From: Closterium sp. NIES-65
Taxonomy: Eukaryota; Streptophyta; Zygnematophyceae; Desmidiales; Closteriaceae
DNA: 64,000 nt
Direction of reading: 5' to 3'
Assembly (NCBI GenBank): GCA_948144175.1
Contig: CANXME010000789.1
Span: 1-64,000 of the forward strand
Of the stretch, positions 52,853-62,490 are shown one piece after another. The first letter of the stretch is position 1. Each line of letters starts with the position of its first letter. The position numbers were made by a program, and so were the translations under genes. The notes under the pieces were generated by a model. That model was given only the letters and a program-made list of their open reading frames with translations. It did not search any database and was not told the DNA's origin.

Positions 52853-53838
52853 TGGTATCGAGCAGGTTCCCTAGTGGGAACGCTACCTAGGGCCCACCAC
52901 GATACTTTTTTTTTCCTGCCCGGAGCCCGCTTCACTCCTGCCCGAGTCGCGCTCTGTGTGCCCTCCCTACCTTCGAGCCGCCCTTAGTGGCCCCTCTCAC
53001 GGCCCCTTTAGCCGCCCTTACGGCCCCTCGCGCCGCCCTCTACGGCCCCTCGCGCCGCCCTTACGGCCCCTTAAGGCCCCTCGCGTCGCCCTTACGGCCC
53101 TCGCGCGGCCCCTTTCGGCCCCTCGCGGCGCCCTTTCCGGCCCCTTACGACCCCGTCTAGGCCCCTTGCGGCCCCGCTACGGCCCCGTCTAGGCCCCTTA
53201 CGGCCCCTCCGCAGCCCCGTCTAGGCCCCTTGCGGCCCCGCTACGGCCCCGTCTAGGCCCCTTACGGCCCCTCCGCAGCCCCGTCTAGGCCCCTTGCGGC
53301 CCCGCTACGGCCCCGTCTAGGCCCCTTACGGCCCCTCCGCGGCCCCGTCTAGGCCCCGCTACGGCCCCGTCTAGGCCCCTTACGGCCCCTCCGCGGCCCC
53401 GTCTAGGCCCCTTGCGGCCCCGTCGCCGCCACGTGCGGCCCCGTCGCCGTCACCAGCGGCCCCGTCGCCACCACCTGCGGCCCCGTCGCCGCCACCTGCG
53501 GCCACGCAGCCGCCACCTCCGGCCTCGCCGCCACCTACGGCCCCGTCTCCGTCACCTGCGGCCCCATCGCCCTCCCCTAGCGGCCCTGTCACCGCTCAGC
53601 CGCCCAGCGACCGAGCCGCCGAGCAGCCCAGCAGCCGAGCCGCCCTGCCGCCGAGCCGCCCAGCCGCCGAGCCGCCCAGCAGCCGAGCCGCTCAGCAGCC
53701 GAGCCGCCCAGCACCCGAGGCGCCCTGCCGCCGAGCCGCCGAGCCGCCCTACTGTCGAGCCGCTGCTATTCCTACCGGTGCTCCCTGGCCCTCCTTCCTC
53801 GGACTGGTGAGCTCACTTCCTGCTAGGCCACTGCAGTC
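52853..53838 (+). other. GC-rich leader of element N
   Basis: A primer site, then repeats of CGGCCCCGTCTAGGCCCCTT (about 53,140-53,420), then GCGGCCCCGTCGCC units and GAGCCGCC units to about 53,760. No gene is supported. Confidence 0.72.
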
Positions 53839-54485
53839 ATGGCTACCCCTAGTGTCCTTACTTTTAATGCTGAGGGCCGTGCCGTTGACTTTGGGGTCTT
53901 GGTCGATGACCTCCACCTGTTTCTCCAGTGCGATAGGGCAGACGGACTCTCTCTGTTCGATCTCACCTCTAGTGTCTCTCCTGCCCCGACTGCCACTGCT
54001 GACAGCACTGTTCGCTCACAGTGGGCCACACGCGATGCTGCTGCTCGCCTTGCTGTGCGTCGCCACTTACCGACCACTGAGCGTGCACACTTAAGCCAGT
54101 ACAAGAGTGCTCAGACCTTGTACGACGCTGTAGTTGCACGCTACTCTTCCCCTGCCACTGCTGCACTGAGCCGCCTCATGCTACCGTACCTCTTCCCTGA
54201 CCTTGCTACCTTTCCCACAGTCGATGACCTCATTACGCACCTCCGCACTAGTGACACTCGATACCGCGCAGCGCTTCCTGCTGAATTCTGCACCAAGAAC
54301 CCCCCCCCCCCCCCCCATGTACATCACCCTCTACTACATAGTCACCCGGCTTCCTGACTCTCTTCGCGTAGTCAGGGACCACTTCCTCTCAGTTTGCCCC
54401 ACCACTCTCACCGTTGACCTCCTCGAGAAGGGCCTCCTAGCAGCAGAGAAGAGCATAGTCGCTGTAGGAGCCTCTCGCTCTCAGG
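53839..54485 (+). pseudogene. Gag of element N, lacking Gly-rich and cysteine parts
   Basis: The ATG at 53,839 gives MATPSVLTFNAEGR, then VDDLHLFLQCDRADGLSLFDL, LYDAVVARYSSPA, LITHLRTSDTRYRAALPAEFC. At the NPP segment a run of 16 C (54,301-54,316) shifts the frame. MYITLYYIVTRLPDSLRVVRDHF and LLAAEKSIVAVGAS follow in the new frame. Then about 250 residues (Gly-rich tract, cysteine motif, Gag end) are missing and the sequence joins the protease segment near 54,482. Confidence 0.87.
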
Positions 54486-55800
54486 TACTACGTCGGCTCA
54501 GGCCTTACACACCTTCACCCTTGACTCAGGTGCGTCCCGCTCCTTCTTTCGAGACTGCACCACTCTTACACCGCTCAGTCGGCCGGTTGCAGTCTCCCTG
54601 GCGGACCCCTCTAGGGGTCCTGTCCTTGCTAGATTCTCCACTGTCTTACCGTGCCCGGCAGCCCCCTTTGGCACCCTGTCAGGTCTCTACCTCCCCTCGT
54701 TCTCTACGAACTTGGTGAGTGGAGCGGACCTACAGGATAGGGGGGTTGACCAGTTCACTCCTGCGAGTCAGCGGGTGACCCACTGCACGTGTGCTCGGAT
54801 AGGCCGACACTTGGCCACGTTCACCCGTCGGCCAGGGTCGAGCCTGTACACCCTTACTACTGAGTCTCCTCCAGCTGCTGAGACTGGCCTGGTGGCTGCG
54901 TCGAGTCAGATGTTTGCTGCTGCGTCCAGGTCTGGTCCTGAGTCTGCTCCCTGCTCGTGTCGTCTACTGTCCCACCAGACTCTCCTTTGGTACCACCGCC
55001 TTGGTCACCCCTCCCTGCCTCATCTCCGAGGCATGGCCTCCCGTGTCCTTGTCTCTGGTCTCCCTCGGTCTCTCCCTCCCCTACCTCTGGGGCCTGGCCC
55101 TACCTGCGTCCCCTGCGTCGAGGGGCGACAGCGCGCTGCCCCTCACTCCTCCGAGTTTCCTCCGACAGAGGCTCCGCTGCAGACTCTCCACATGGACGTG
55201 TGGGGCCCCGCCCGCGTTAGTGGGCAGGGGCGCGAGCGGTACTTCCTGCTGGTGGTTGACGACTACTCGCGTTACACCACCTTCTTCCCCTTGCGCAGCA
55301 AGGGTGATGTCACTGAGGTGTTGATCGATTGGATCCGCGCAGCTCGTCTCCAGCTCAGGGAGAGTTTCGGCTCGGACTTTCTTGTTCTGCGTCTGCACTC
55401 GGACAGAGGTAGGGAGTTTTCCTCTGCCCGTCTGGGAGCTTTCTGTCGTGCGGAGGGCATCCGCCAGACCTTCACGCTTCCGACCTCTCCAGAGCAAAAT
55501 GGGATTGCTGAGCGTTGCATTGGCATGGTCATGGACGTCGCTCGTACGTCCATGATGCATGCGGCTGCCCCCCATTTTCTATGGCCGTTTGCGGTTCAGT
55601 ACGCAGCACATCAGCTCAACCTTCAGCCCCGGGTCTCCTTGCCAGAGACCTCCCCCGCCTTGCGGTGGACCGGGAAGGTTGGCGATGCGTATGCGTTTTG
55701 GGTCTGGGGATCTCGGGCGTTTGTCCGCGACTTGTCTGCGGACAAGCTGTCCCCCCGTGCTGTTCCCTGCGTCTTCCTTGGCTTCCCCCCTAAACCCTAA
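54482..55800 (+). pseudogene. Protease and integrase of element N
   Basis: The protease start DSGASRSFFRDC lies near 54,522; the frame from about 54,712 runs through VSGADLQDRGVDQFTP, LLWYHRLGHPS, CVPCVEGRQRAAPHSS, HMDVWGPARVSGQ, LRLHSDRGREFSS and TSPEQNGIAERCIG, so all three integrase acidic residues are present. It ends at 55,800 where telomere-like repeats bring in a stop. The integrase C-terminal part continues after them in another frame. Confidence 0.88.
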
Positions 55801-55817
55801 ACCCTAAACCGTAAACC
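55791..55817 (+). repeat. Telomere-type repeats inside integrase of N
   Basis: Three and a half CCCTAAA units, the last with one change (CCGTAAA), replace about 8 bp present in A, D, E and H between FLGFPP and the GWQFYHP codons. Confidence 0.9.
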
Positions 55818-55829
55818 ATGGGTGGCAGT

Positions 55830-56812
55830 TTTACCACCCCACCTCGCGCCGTGTTCTGTCCTCCCAGGACGTCACCTTTGACGAGTCAGTGCCTTACTAC
55901 CGTCTCTTCCCCTACCGCACTGCACCCCTCCCCCCCCCGCCGCTCTTCCTTGCGCCAGGTCCTCCCCCGGTAGACCCCCTCCCCCCTCAGGGTCCTGCCC
56001 CGTCAGGTGTGTCCCAGGTAGACGCAGTCGAGCCTGTCGAGGTAGCTGTTGACTCTGGTGCTGCTAGAGGTGCTGAGCCTGCGGGTGCCGGGTCTGGGGG
56101 TGCTGAGACTGGGGGTGCTGAGAGTGGGGGTGCTGAGTTTGGGGGTGCTGAGTCTGGGGGTGTTGGGCCTGGGGGTGCTGGGTCTGGGGGTGCGGAGCCT
56201 GGGGGTGCGGAGCGTGGGGGCGCTGGGTCTGCTCGTGTGGCCGCCGGCGGTGCTTCGTCGAGGCGGGAGCCGCTCTCTCCACAGGAGCTGCGCGAGTGGT
56301 TTGTTCGCCGCTGGGGACGTGCTGCTGGAGCTGGAGGTGCTCCTGTTGCTGCTGGTCCCGAAGGTGCTCGTACTGGCGGTCCTGGAGCTGCTGGGGCCAC
56401 TGGAGTTGGTCCTGCTGGAGCTGCTGGCGGTGCTGGTGCTGCAGGAGCTGGAGCTGCTAGGGGTGTTGGCGCTAGTGTTTCTACTAGCACTGGTGCGTCT
56501 GGGGGTGCTGCTGAGGCTGCTAGAGCTGGAGCTGGAGCTATTGGGGGTGTTGGCGCTGGCAGTACTGCTGGCGCTAGTGCTTCTGAGGGTGCTGGAGTTG
56601 GTGCTGTTGGAGCTGGAGGTGCTGCTGGCGCTGGTGCTGCCGCTGAGGGTACTTGTGCTGTCCTTGCCGGTTCTGGAGGCGCTGCGCGGCCGAGGCCATA
56701 CTTCGTTTCGCTCCTTGAGCAGGTTCTTGGTCTCCCGCCCTCTACTGGTCCTGCTCCTCCCTTAGAGTGTCCACAACCTGTCCAGTCCCAGTCACAATTA
56801 CAGCCCGCCTGA
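55830..56812 (+). pseudogene. Integrase end and linker of element N
   Basis: Starts with the WQFYHPTSRRVLSS-like segment in a shifted frame, then PYYRLFPYRTAPLPPPPLF, then AETGGAESGGAEFGG-type repeats (56,050-56,240), a second PQELREWFVRRWGRAAG block, and Gly/Ala repeats. It stops at TGA 56,810-56,812 where a few bases are missing relative to E. Confidence 0.82.
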
Positions 56813-56959
56813 CCTGCTCCTTCTCCCTACACTGGTCCTACTGGAGGTCTTGCTAAGCGTCGTGAGCCTGCGTCTCGTCCTGCGTCGCCTGTTCGTGCTG
56901 CTCGCACTAGTCGTCGTACTACGCGTCCGCGTCCTCCTGCGGTCCCCGGCACACACCAG

Positions 56960-58924
56960 ATGGCGCTGCGTCCTTCTACTGCTCCTCTGCGTGTCCCGTT
57001 ACCGTCTCCTCCAGAGTCCTCTCTTCCTACTCTTGCTGACCCAGAGTCTGACTCTCTTCGTGCTGCTAGTCCTTCTATCATGCGTCTTCTGGCTACTGTT
57101 ATCACCGACCCTTCCTTTGAGTCCACTGCTGCGTCTGCCCTAGCTGCTAGCTGTCGTCTAGACTACGTTGCTAGTTTCGTTGCTGAGTCTGAGTCTGTCT
57201 GTCCTCCGTCCGTCGGGGGTGAGTGTGCTCTTAGCATGGACGTCCTTGAGGACAGGCAAGAGGAATTCCAGTGCTTTGCTGCTGCTTTGCCCCATCTCAT
57301 GTCCACGCTGATTGCCCCTGAGGGAGACCCGGATGCACCAGACATCCTGACTCCTCGATCGTACGCTGAGGCGATCGAGGGTCCCTACTCCTCTCAGTGG
57401 CAGTCGGCCATGGACGCAGAGATGGCTTCCTGGAAGTCCACAGGCACCTACGTTGACGAGGTTCCCCCACCTGGGGCGAACATCGTCAGTGGCATGTGGA
57501 TCTTCAGGGTGAAGCGGCCGCCCGGTTCTCCGCCTGTATTCAAGGCGCGTTACGTGGCTCGAGGCTTCAGTCAGCGGCAGGGAGTTGACTACTTTCAGAA
57601 ATTCTCTCCCACCCCGAAGATGACCACTCTTCAGGTGCTGCTGCACATAGCCGCTCAGCGCGACTACGAGCTCCACTCTCTTGACTTCAGCACAGCGTTC
57701 CTGCAGGGCAGCCTGCACGAGGAGATCTGGCTGCGCCGCCCACCTGGCTTCACTGGGTCATTTCCTCCTGGTACCCAGTGGAGCCTCCGGCAAACAGTGT
57801 ACGGTCTCCGCCAGGCGCCCCTTGAGTGGCACGACACACTGAGGACTACACTTGCGGCTCTTGGGTTTGCTCCTTCTACTGTCGACCCGTCGCTGTTTCT
57901 GCGCACCGACACCTCTTTGCCGCCGTTCTACATCCTCGTGTACGTCGACGACTTGGTCTTTGCCACTGCTGACACTGCTGGACTCGCCCACATGAAGTCC
58001 GAGCTGCAGAAGAGACACACGTGCACAGACCTGGGCGAACTGCGCAGCTACCTTGGCTTGCAGATCACCCGGGACAGAGCACAGCGCACCATTACCCTGA
58101 CTCAGTCACACATGGTGCAGCAGGTCCTTCAGCGCTTCGGCTTCACGTACTCCTCGCCTCAGGCCACTCCTCTGTCTACTCGCCACTCGCTCTCAGCTCT
58201 GCCTTCGGATGAGTCCGTAGAGCCGAGTGGCCCGTACCCAGAGCTTCTTGGCTGCCTCATGTACCTGATGACCTGCACACGACCTAACCTTGCATACCAT
58301 CTTAGCATCTTGGCACGCTATGTTGCTCCTGGGAGACACCGACTAGAGCACATGGCTGCAACGAAGAGGGTGTTGCGCTACGTGTGCAGTACGTCGGGCA
58401 TGGGGCTAGTGCTTGGAGGGCGGCGTCGAGTGGTCCTCACAGGTCACGCATACGCTTCTTGGGCTGACGACCAGGCCCTGCAGCAGTCGTCACAGGGTTA
58501 CACCTTCAGCCTTGGCTCCGGCTCTGTTTCGTGGCGGTCTACCCGCTCGTCTTCTGTTCTCAGCTCCAGCTGTGAGGCTGAGATCTACGCAGGGGCCATG
58601 GCTGCACAGGAGCTACGCTGGCTCACCTACCTGCTGACTGACCTAGGAGAGCCGCCTCGTTCTCCTCCAAATCTGTACGTAGACAACAAGGCCATGCTGG
58701 CCTTGTGTCGGGAGCACAGACTGGAGCATAGAACGAAGCACATTGCACTCCGCTACTTCCTGGCTCGTGAGCTGCAGCAGCGTGGTCAGCTCCGCCTCAC
58801 CTACGTGGCCTCTGAGGCCAACACTGCTGATATCTTCACCAAGGCCCTTCCGCCTTGTGATCATCAGCGCTTCTGTACTGTGCTAGGTCTTGTGCCTACT
58901 TGGCCTCACTTGCTCACTTCTTGA
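56960..58924 (+). CDS. Reverse transcriptase-RNase H of element N (654 aa, open)
   Basis: Residues 1-130 are the Ser/Pro-rich approach and PRSYAEAIEGPYSSQW. RT follows with ARYVARGFSQRQGVDYF, FLQGSLHEEIWLRRPPGF and YVDDLVFAT (about 57,942; Asp-Asp present). Then TCTDLGELRSYLGLQITRD, GCLMYLMTCTRP, and RNase H with HAYASWADDQ (first acidic residue changed from HADASW to HAYASW), SCEAEIYA and YVDNKAML, ending LPHLLTS. In copia elements RT-RNase H is part of the polyprotein, so the ATG at 56,960 is only the first in the open stretch. The Asp-to-Tyr change would harm RNase H. Confidence 0.88.
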   Translation: MALRPSTAPLRVPLPSPPESSLPTLADPESDSLRAASPSIMRLLATVITDPSFESTAASALAASCRLDYVASFVAESESVCPPSVGGECALSMDVLEDRQEEFQCFAAALPHLMSTLIAPEGDPDAPDILTPRSYAEAIEGPYSSQWQSAMDAEMASWKSTGTYVDEVPPPGANIVSGMWIFRVKRPPGSPPVFKARYVARGFSQRQGVDYFQKFSPTPKMTTLQVLLHIAAQRDYELHSLDFSTAFLQGSLHEEIWLRRPPGFTGSFPPGTQWSLRQTVYGLRQAPLEWHDTLRTTLAALGFAPSTVDPSLFLRTDTSLPPFYILVYVDDLVFATADTAGLAHMKSELQKRHTCTDLGELRSYLGLQITRDRAQRTITLTQSHMVQQVLQRFGFTYSSPQATPLSTRHSLSALPSDESVEPSGPYPELLGCLMYLMTCTRPNLAYHLSILARYVAPGRHRLEHMAATKRVLRYVCSTSGMGLVLGGRRRVVLTGHAYASWADDQALQQSSQGYTFSLGSGSVSWRSTRSSSVLSSSCEAEIYAGAMAAQELRWLTYLLTDLGEPPRSPPNLYVDNKAMLALCREHRLEHRTKHIALRYFLARELQQRGQLRLTYVASEANTADIFTKALPPCDHQRFCTVLGLVPTWPHLLTS

Positions 58925-59122
58925 CCTTGCTTGTACTGTCCTCTTTCTGTACCTCACTTGCTTGTTTACCTTTATATATATGATCCTGCATGTGAACTGG
59001 CCTTGTGGCCTTGCTCTTGTGCTCGGACTTTGTGGTGATGTTGTGATCCACCCTGAGCTTGCTTTGCTTTGCTTGACTGGTCTTGTGACCCCTTGTTCTC
59101 CCCCACTCTGCCTATGGGGGTG
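58925..59122 (+). other. 3' untranslated segment and polypurine tract of N
   Basis: The same module as in A and E, ending TATGGGGGTG directly before 59,123. Confidence 0.75.
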
Positions 59123-59198
59123 TGTCAGGCATATATGCTATAGTCTGTGTAGGCTGTAGTGGGGCAATTCATATGGGGTACAGCATTTTAGGGTTTGC
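59123..59198 (+). repeat. 3' LTR of element N, truncated by O
   Basis: The first 76 bp of the LTR, ending TTTAGGGTTTGC, after which the LTR of O starts. TTTGC would be the target duplication of O. Confidence 0.87.
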
Positions 59199-59320
59199 TG
59201 TCAAATTATAATGTTGTCTAGGCTTTAGTGGGGTAGCCCATATGGGGTACACATTTCTAGGGTTGCATATTTGTATCACTTTAATTCCGTAGTCATTTCA
59301 TTCTCGTTCTAATTTCCTCA
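59199..59320 (+). repeat. 5' LTR of element O
   Basis: 122 bp with the shared core TAGTGGGGTAGCCCATATGG and GGGTACAC. It matches the C LTR at 11,105 in opposite orientation. Confidence 0.88.
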
Positions 59321-60280
59321 TGGTATCGAGCAGGTTCCCCCGTGGGAACTGTGCCTAGGGCCCACCACATCGAGTTTTTTTTTTTTCCTGCCCGAAGCGC
59401 GCTCAGCTCGAGTTGCGCTCTGGGCTCTCACTTCGTCGAGCTGCCCTAGCGGCCCCAACGCCCTAGCGACCCCGCAGCCCGTCGATTCGGCCCCGCCGCC
59501 CTTCGCTGCGGCCCCGCCGCCCTTTGCTGCGGCTCCGCCGCCCTTCGCTGCGGCCCCGCAGTCCTTCACTGCGGCCCCGCCGCCCTTCACTGCGGCCCCG
59601 CCGCCCGTCTCAGCGGCCCCGCCGCCCTTTGCTGCGGCCCCGCCGCCTCTCTCGCTGCGGCCCCGCTGCCCTTCTCAGCGGCCTCGCCGCCCTTCGATGC
59701 GGCCCCGCCGCCCGTCTCAGCGGCCCCGCCGCCCTTCGCTGCGGCCCCGCCGCCTCACATTGCAGCCCCGCCGCCCTTCCCTGCGGCCCCGCTGCCTCCC
59801 ACACTGGAGCCCTGCCGCCCTTCTCAGCGGCCCCGCCGCCCTTCACGGCAGCCCTGCCGCCCTTCACCCCGGCCCCGCCGCCCCTCCCACTGCGGCCCCG
59901 CCACCTACCTTGCGGCCCCGCCGCCCTACCAGCGCCCTACACCACCCGCGCCGCCCAAGCCGCCCGAGCCGCCTGAGCCGCTGAGAAGCCGAGCCGCCCG
60001 AGCAGCCCGAGCCGCCCGAGCTGCCCGAGCTGCCCGAGCCGCCTGAGCCGCTGAGGAGCCGAGCCGCCCGAGCCGCCCGACCCGCCCGAGCCGCCCGAGC
60101 TGCCTGAGGAGCCGAGCCACTGGTGCCGCGGAGCCGCAGTTGCTGCTGAGCCGTCCGAGCAACCGTGTTGCCGTGTTGCTGTGCTACTGAGCTGCCCGAA
60201 CCGCCCTGTCTGGTGAGAGCAGCGCTTCTGTCGCTGCACTGCCCCTGTCCTACAGTTAGTGCCGCTAGTCTACTGCTGTC
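59321..60280 (+). other. GC-rich leader of element O
   Basis: Repeats of GCGGCCCCGCCGCCCTTC (59,470-59,900), then GAGCCGCC units (59,950-60,120), then a short less repetitive part before gag. No gene is supported. Confidence 0.72.
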
Positions 60281-61775
60281 ATGGCTACCCCCAGTGTTCT
60301 CGCTTTTGACGCTGAGGGTCGGGCCATTGACTTTGAGGTCTGGGTCGACGACCTGCAGCTGTTCTTACAGTGCGATAGGGCAGACGGTCTCTCTCTCTTT
60401 GACCTAACCTCTGGCGCCTCTCCTGCCCCTGCTGCTGATGCTGACCCCACTGTTCGCTCCCAGTGAGCCACGCGCGATGCTGCTGCACGTCTTGCTGTGC
60501 GTCGCCACCTGCCTACCTCTGAGCGCGCGCACTTTAGTCAGTACAAGAGTGCTCAGACCTTGTATGACGCTGTAGTTGCGCGCTACTCTTCCCCTGCCAC
60601 TGCTGCACTGAGCCGCCTCATGCTACCGTACCTCTTCCCTGACCTTGCTGCCTTTCCCACAGTTGCTGACCTCATTACGCACCTCCGCACTAGTGACACT
60701 CGCTACCGCGCCGCGCTTCCTGCTGAGTTCTGCGCCAAGAACCCCCCCCCCCCATGTACATCACTCTCTATTATATAGTCACCCGCCTCCCTGACTCCCT
60801 TCGTGTAGTCAGGGACCACTTCCTCTCAGTCTGTCCCACCACTCTCACTGTTGACCTCTTAGAGAAGGCCCTCCTAGCAGCGGAGAAGAGCATAGTCGCT
60901 GTAGGAGCCTCTCGTGGTGACCCTCGCACCCCCATCTTTGAGGGGTGTTCTCCTTCCCCCCTTTTGCCCTCTGTCGCCTCTGCCGCTGCGGCCGACCTCG
61001 TTGGTCTTGAGTCGGTTGGTGCGGCGTCTGTCCCTAGCGGGAGACGCCGCTCTGGCAAGGGCAAGGGGGGCAAGGGCGCGGGTGGAGCTAGCGGGGGAGG
61101 TGGAGGTGGCGGTGGAGGCGGCGGAGGGAGTGCGGGTGGCGGTGGGAGTGGTGGCGGGGGTGGAGGTGTCGGTGGCAGCAGTGGAGGCGGAGGCGGCGGA
61201 GGCGGCGGCGGTGCTAGCGGAGGCGGCGGTGGTGGCGGAGGTGGAGGAGGCGGTGGTGGAGGAGGTGGCGGTGGTCGGGGTGGCGCTTCGCTGCGGAGCA
61301 GCCCTGGTGGTGGTAAGCGCCAGCAACAGCAGCAGCAGCGTTCTCGGGACATTCCTCCACCTCCGCAACTCTGTGAGTGGTACGCGCAGCGTCAGCGTGG
61401 TGGGGGTTTTGGTCCGTGCACCTACGTCCTTCGCTCCGGCGACCGCGCGGGTGAGCAGTGTGGGGGTGCCCACCCCACCCTGCGCTGCTTTGGCCGCCTG
61501 ACGGACGCTTGGCGTCAGCAGTTCCTAGAGGCCAGTGAGATCCCCCGTTGGGGAGAGCTTTCTAGGGCAGGCGTAGCTATCTATGATCTTGACTTTGATG
61601 CTATCCTTGCTGCCATGTATGCTGTGACAATTAGTGATGAGGGTGACTGTTACCGGTGTTTCCCGCCTGACCCGGGCATTGGTACTGCTGCTCTAGGTGC
61701 TGGTGAGGCTGCTGCTCTAGGTGCCAGTGCGTCTGCGCCCTCAGGTGCTGGTGAGTCTGCGCTCTCAGGTACCAT
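60281..61775 (+). pseudogene. Gag of element O, one stop and one frameshift
   Basis: The ATG at 60,281 gives MATPSVLAFDAEGRAIDFEVW. TGG to TGA at about 60,464 interrupts, then LPTSERAHFSQYKSAQTLYDAVVAR continues. A poly-C run (60,742-60,753) shifts the frame; MYITLYYIVTRLPDSL goes on from 60,754. Then come VGASRGDPRTPIFEGCSPSP, a Gly-rich tract of about 80 residues, PQLCEWYAQRQRGG, the motif C-x13-C-x3-H-x4-C near 61,420, DAILAAMYAVT and CYRCFPPDPGI. It joins Q after SALSGT. This is the fullest view of the Gag layout together with G and H. Confidence 0.87.
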
Positions 61776-62490
61776 GTTCCCTAACAGTCCCACACCCCCT
61801 TCTCACACACCCCCTTGCTGCACCCCTGTCTCCACTCCCACGACACCCCCTTAGCTCCACTCCCCTCGGCTCCCACACACCCACCCCCTTCAGCGGCAGC
61901 TGCAGCAGCGGGAGACGGAGGAGGAGGAGCAGGGGACCGCGCACACCCGCCACCCCCATACCCGTCACCCCCATACCCTGAGTGTGCGGTAAGCGAGCAT
62001 AGGTGTGCGCGAAGCGTGCACAAGCGTGCGGGAAGCGAACTCGGGTGTGTGGTAAGCAAACGCAGGTGTGCGGGGAGGGGGGGGGGCGCAGGGCGACACG
62101 CGGGTCGACGGGGACGGGCACACGGGTCGCCGAGGGCGGCGCGCGGGTCGACGGGGCCGCTGCGAAGAGCGACGAGGAGCCGCGCGCAAGCTGACACAGC
62201 CGCCGCGAAGGGCGACGGGGAGCTGCGCACAGGTCGACGGGGACGGGTGTGCGAGTTGACGAAACGCGAAACCGCCGCATGCGCCCAGGGTGCGCGGTGG
62301 GCAGGAAACCGCCACGCGTCCCAAGCGCATGGCGGGCAAAATACCGCCGCACGCCCCGAGTGCACGGCGGGATGAAAAATGCCGCGCGCTCCGAGTGCGC
62401 GGCAGGAAGAAAGGGTCGCACGCCCGGGGTGCGCGACAGCAGTAGAGCAGCGGATGCATCGGGTGGGGCCCACCCACAGGGTGGGCTAGT
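61776..62490 (-). mobile_element. Fragment Q, related to the inside of F and J and the leader of E
   Basis: In minus orientation it starts near the inner side of a primer region (CTGTCGCGCACCCCGGGCG, compare F near 27,250), has GCGCACTCGG-type repeats, and ends with the GGAGGAGG and CAGCTGC parts seen at the F 3' side (19,370-19,410). Its middle (about 61,975-62,070) matches the CGCACACCCGAG block of the E leader. No LTRs are attached. The minus-strand frame 62,473-61,781 is open, Arg/Pro/Ala-rich, and has no recognised domain. Confidence 0.6.

Larger units (their letters stand above)
52726..59198 (+). mobile_element. Copia element N, nearly complete, 3' LTR cut by O
   Basis: 5' LTR 52726-52852, primer site TGGTATCGAGCAGGTTCC, GC-rich leader, Gag, protease, integrase, linker, RT, RNase H, 3' untranslated segment, and the first 76 bp of the 3' LTR (59123-59198), where O begins. 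Gag has lost its Gly-rich and cysteine-motif part. RT-RNase H is one intact frame, the best in the window. Confidence 0.92.
59199..61775 (+). mobile_element. Copia element O, 5' part only
   Basis: The 5' LTR 59199-59320 (TGTCAAATTATAATG..TTCCTCA), primer site TGGTATCGAGCAGGTTCC, leader and Gag are present. The sequence breaks at the Gag-protease border (SALSGT) and goes over to Q. Protease, pol and the 3' LTR are missing. The LTR belongs to the C family. Confidence 0.87.
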
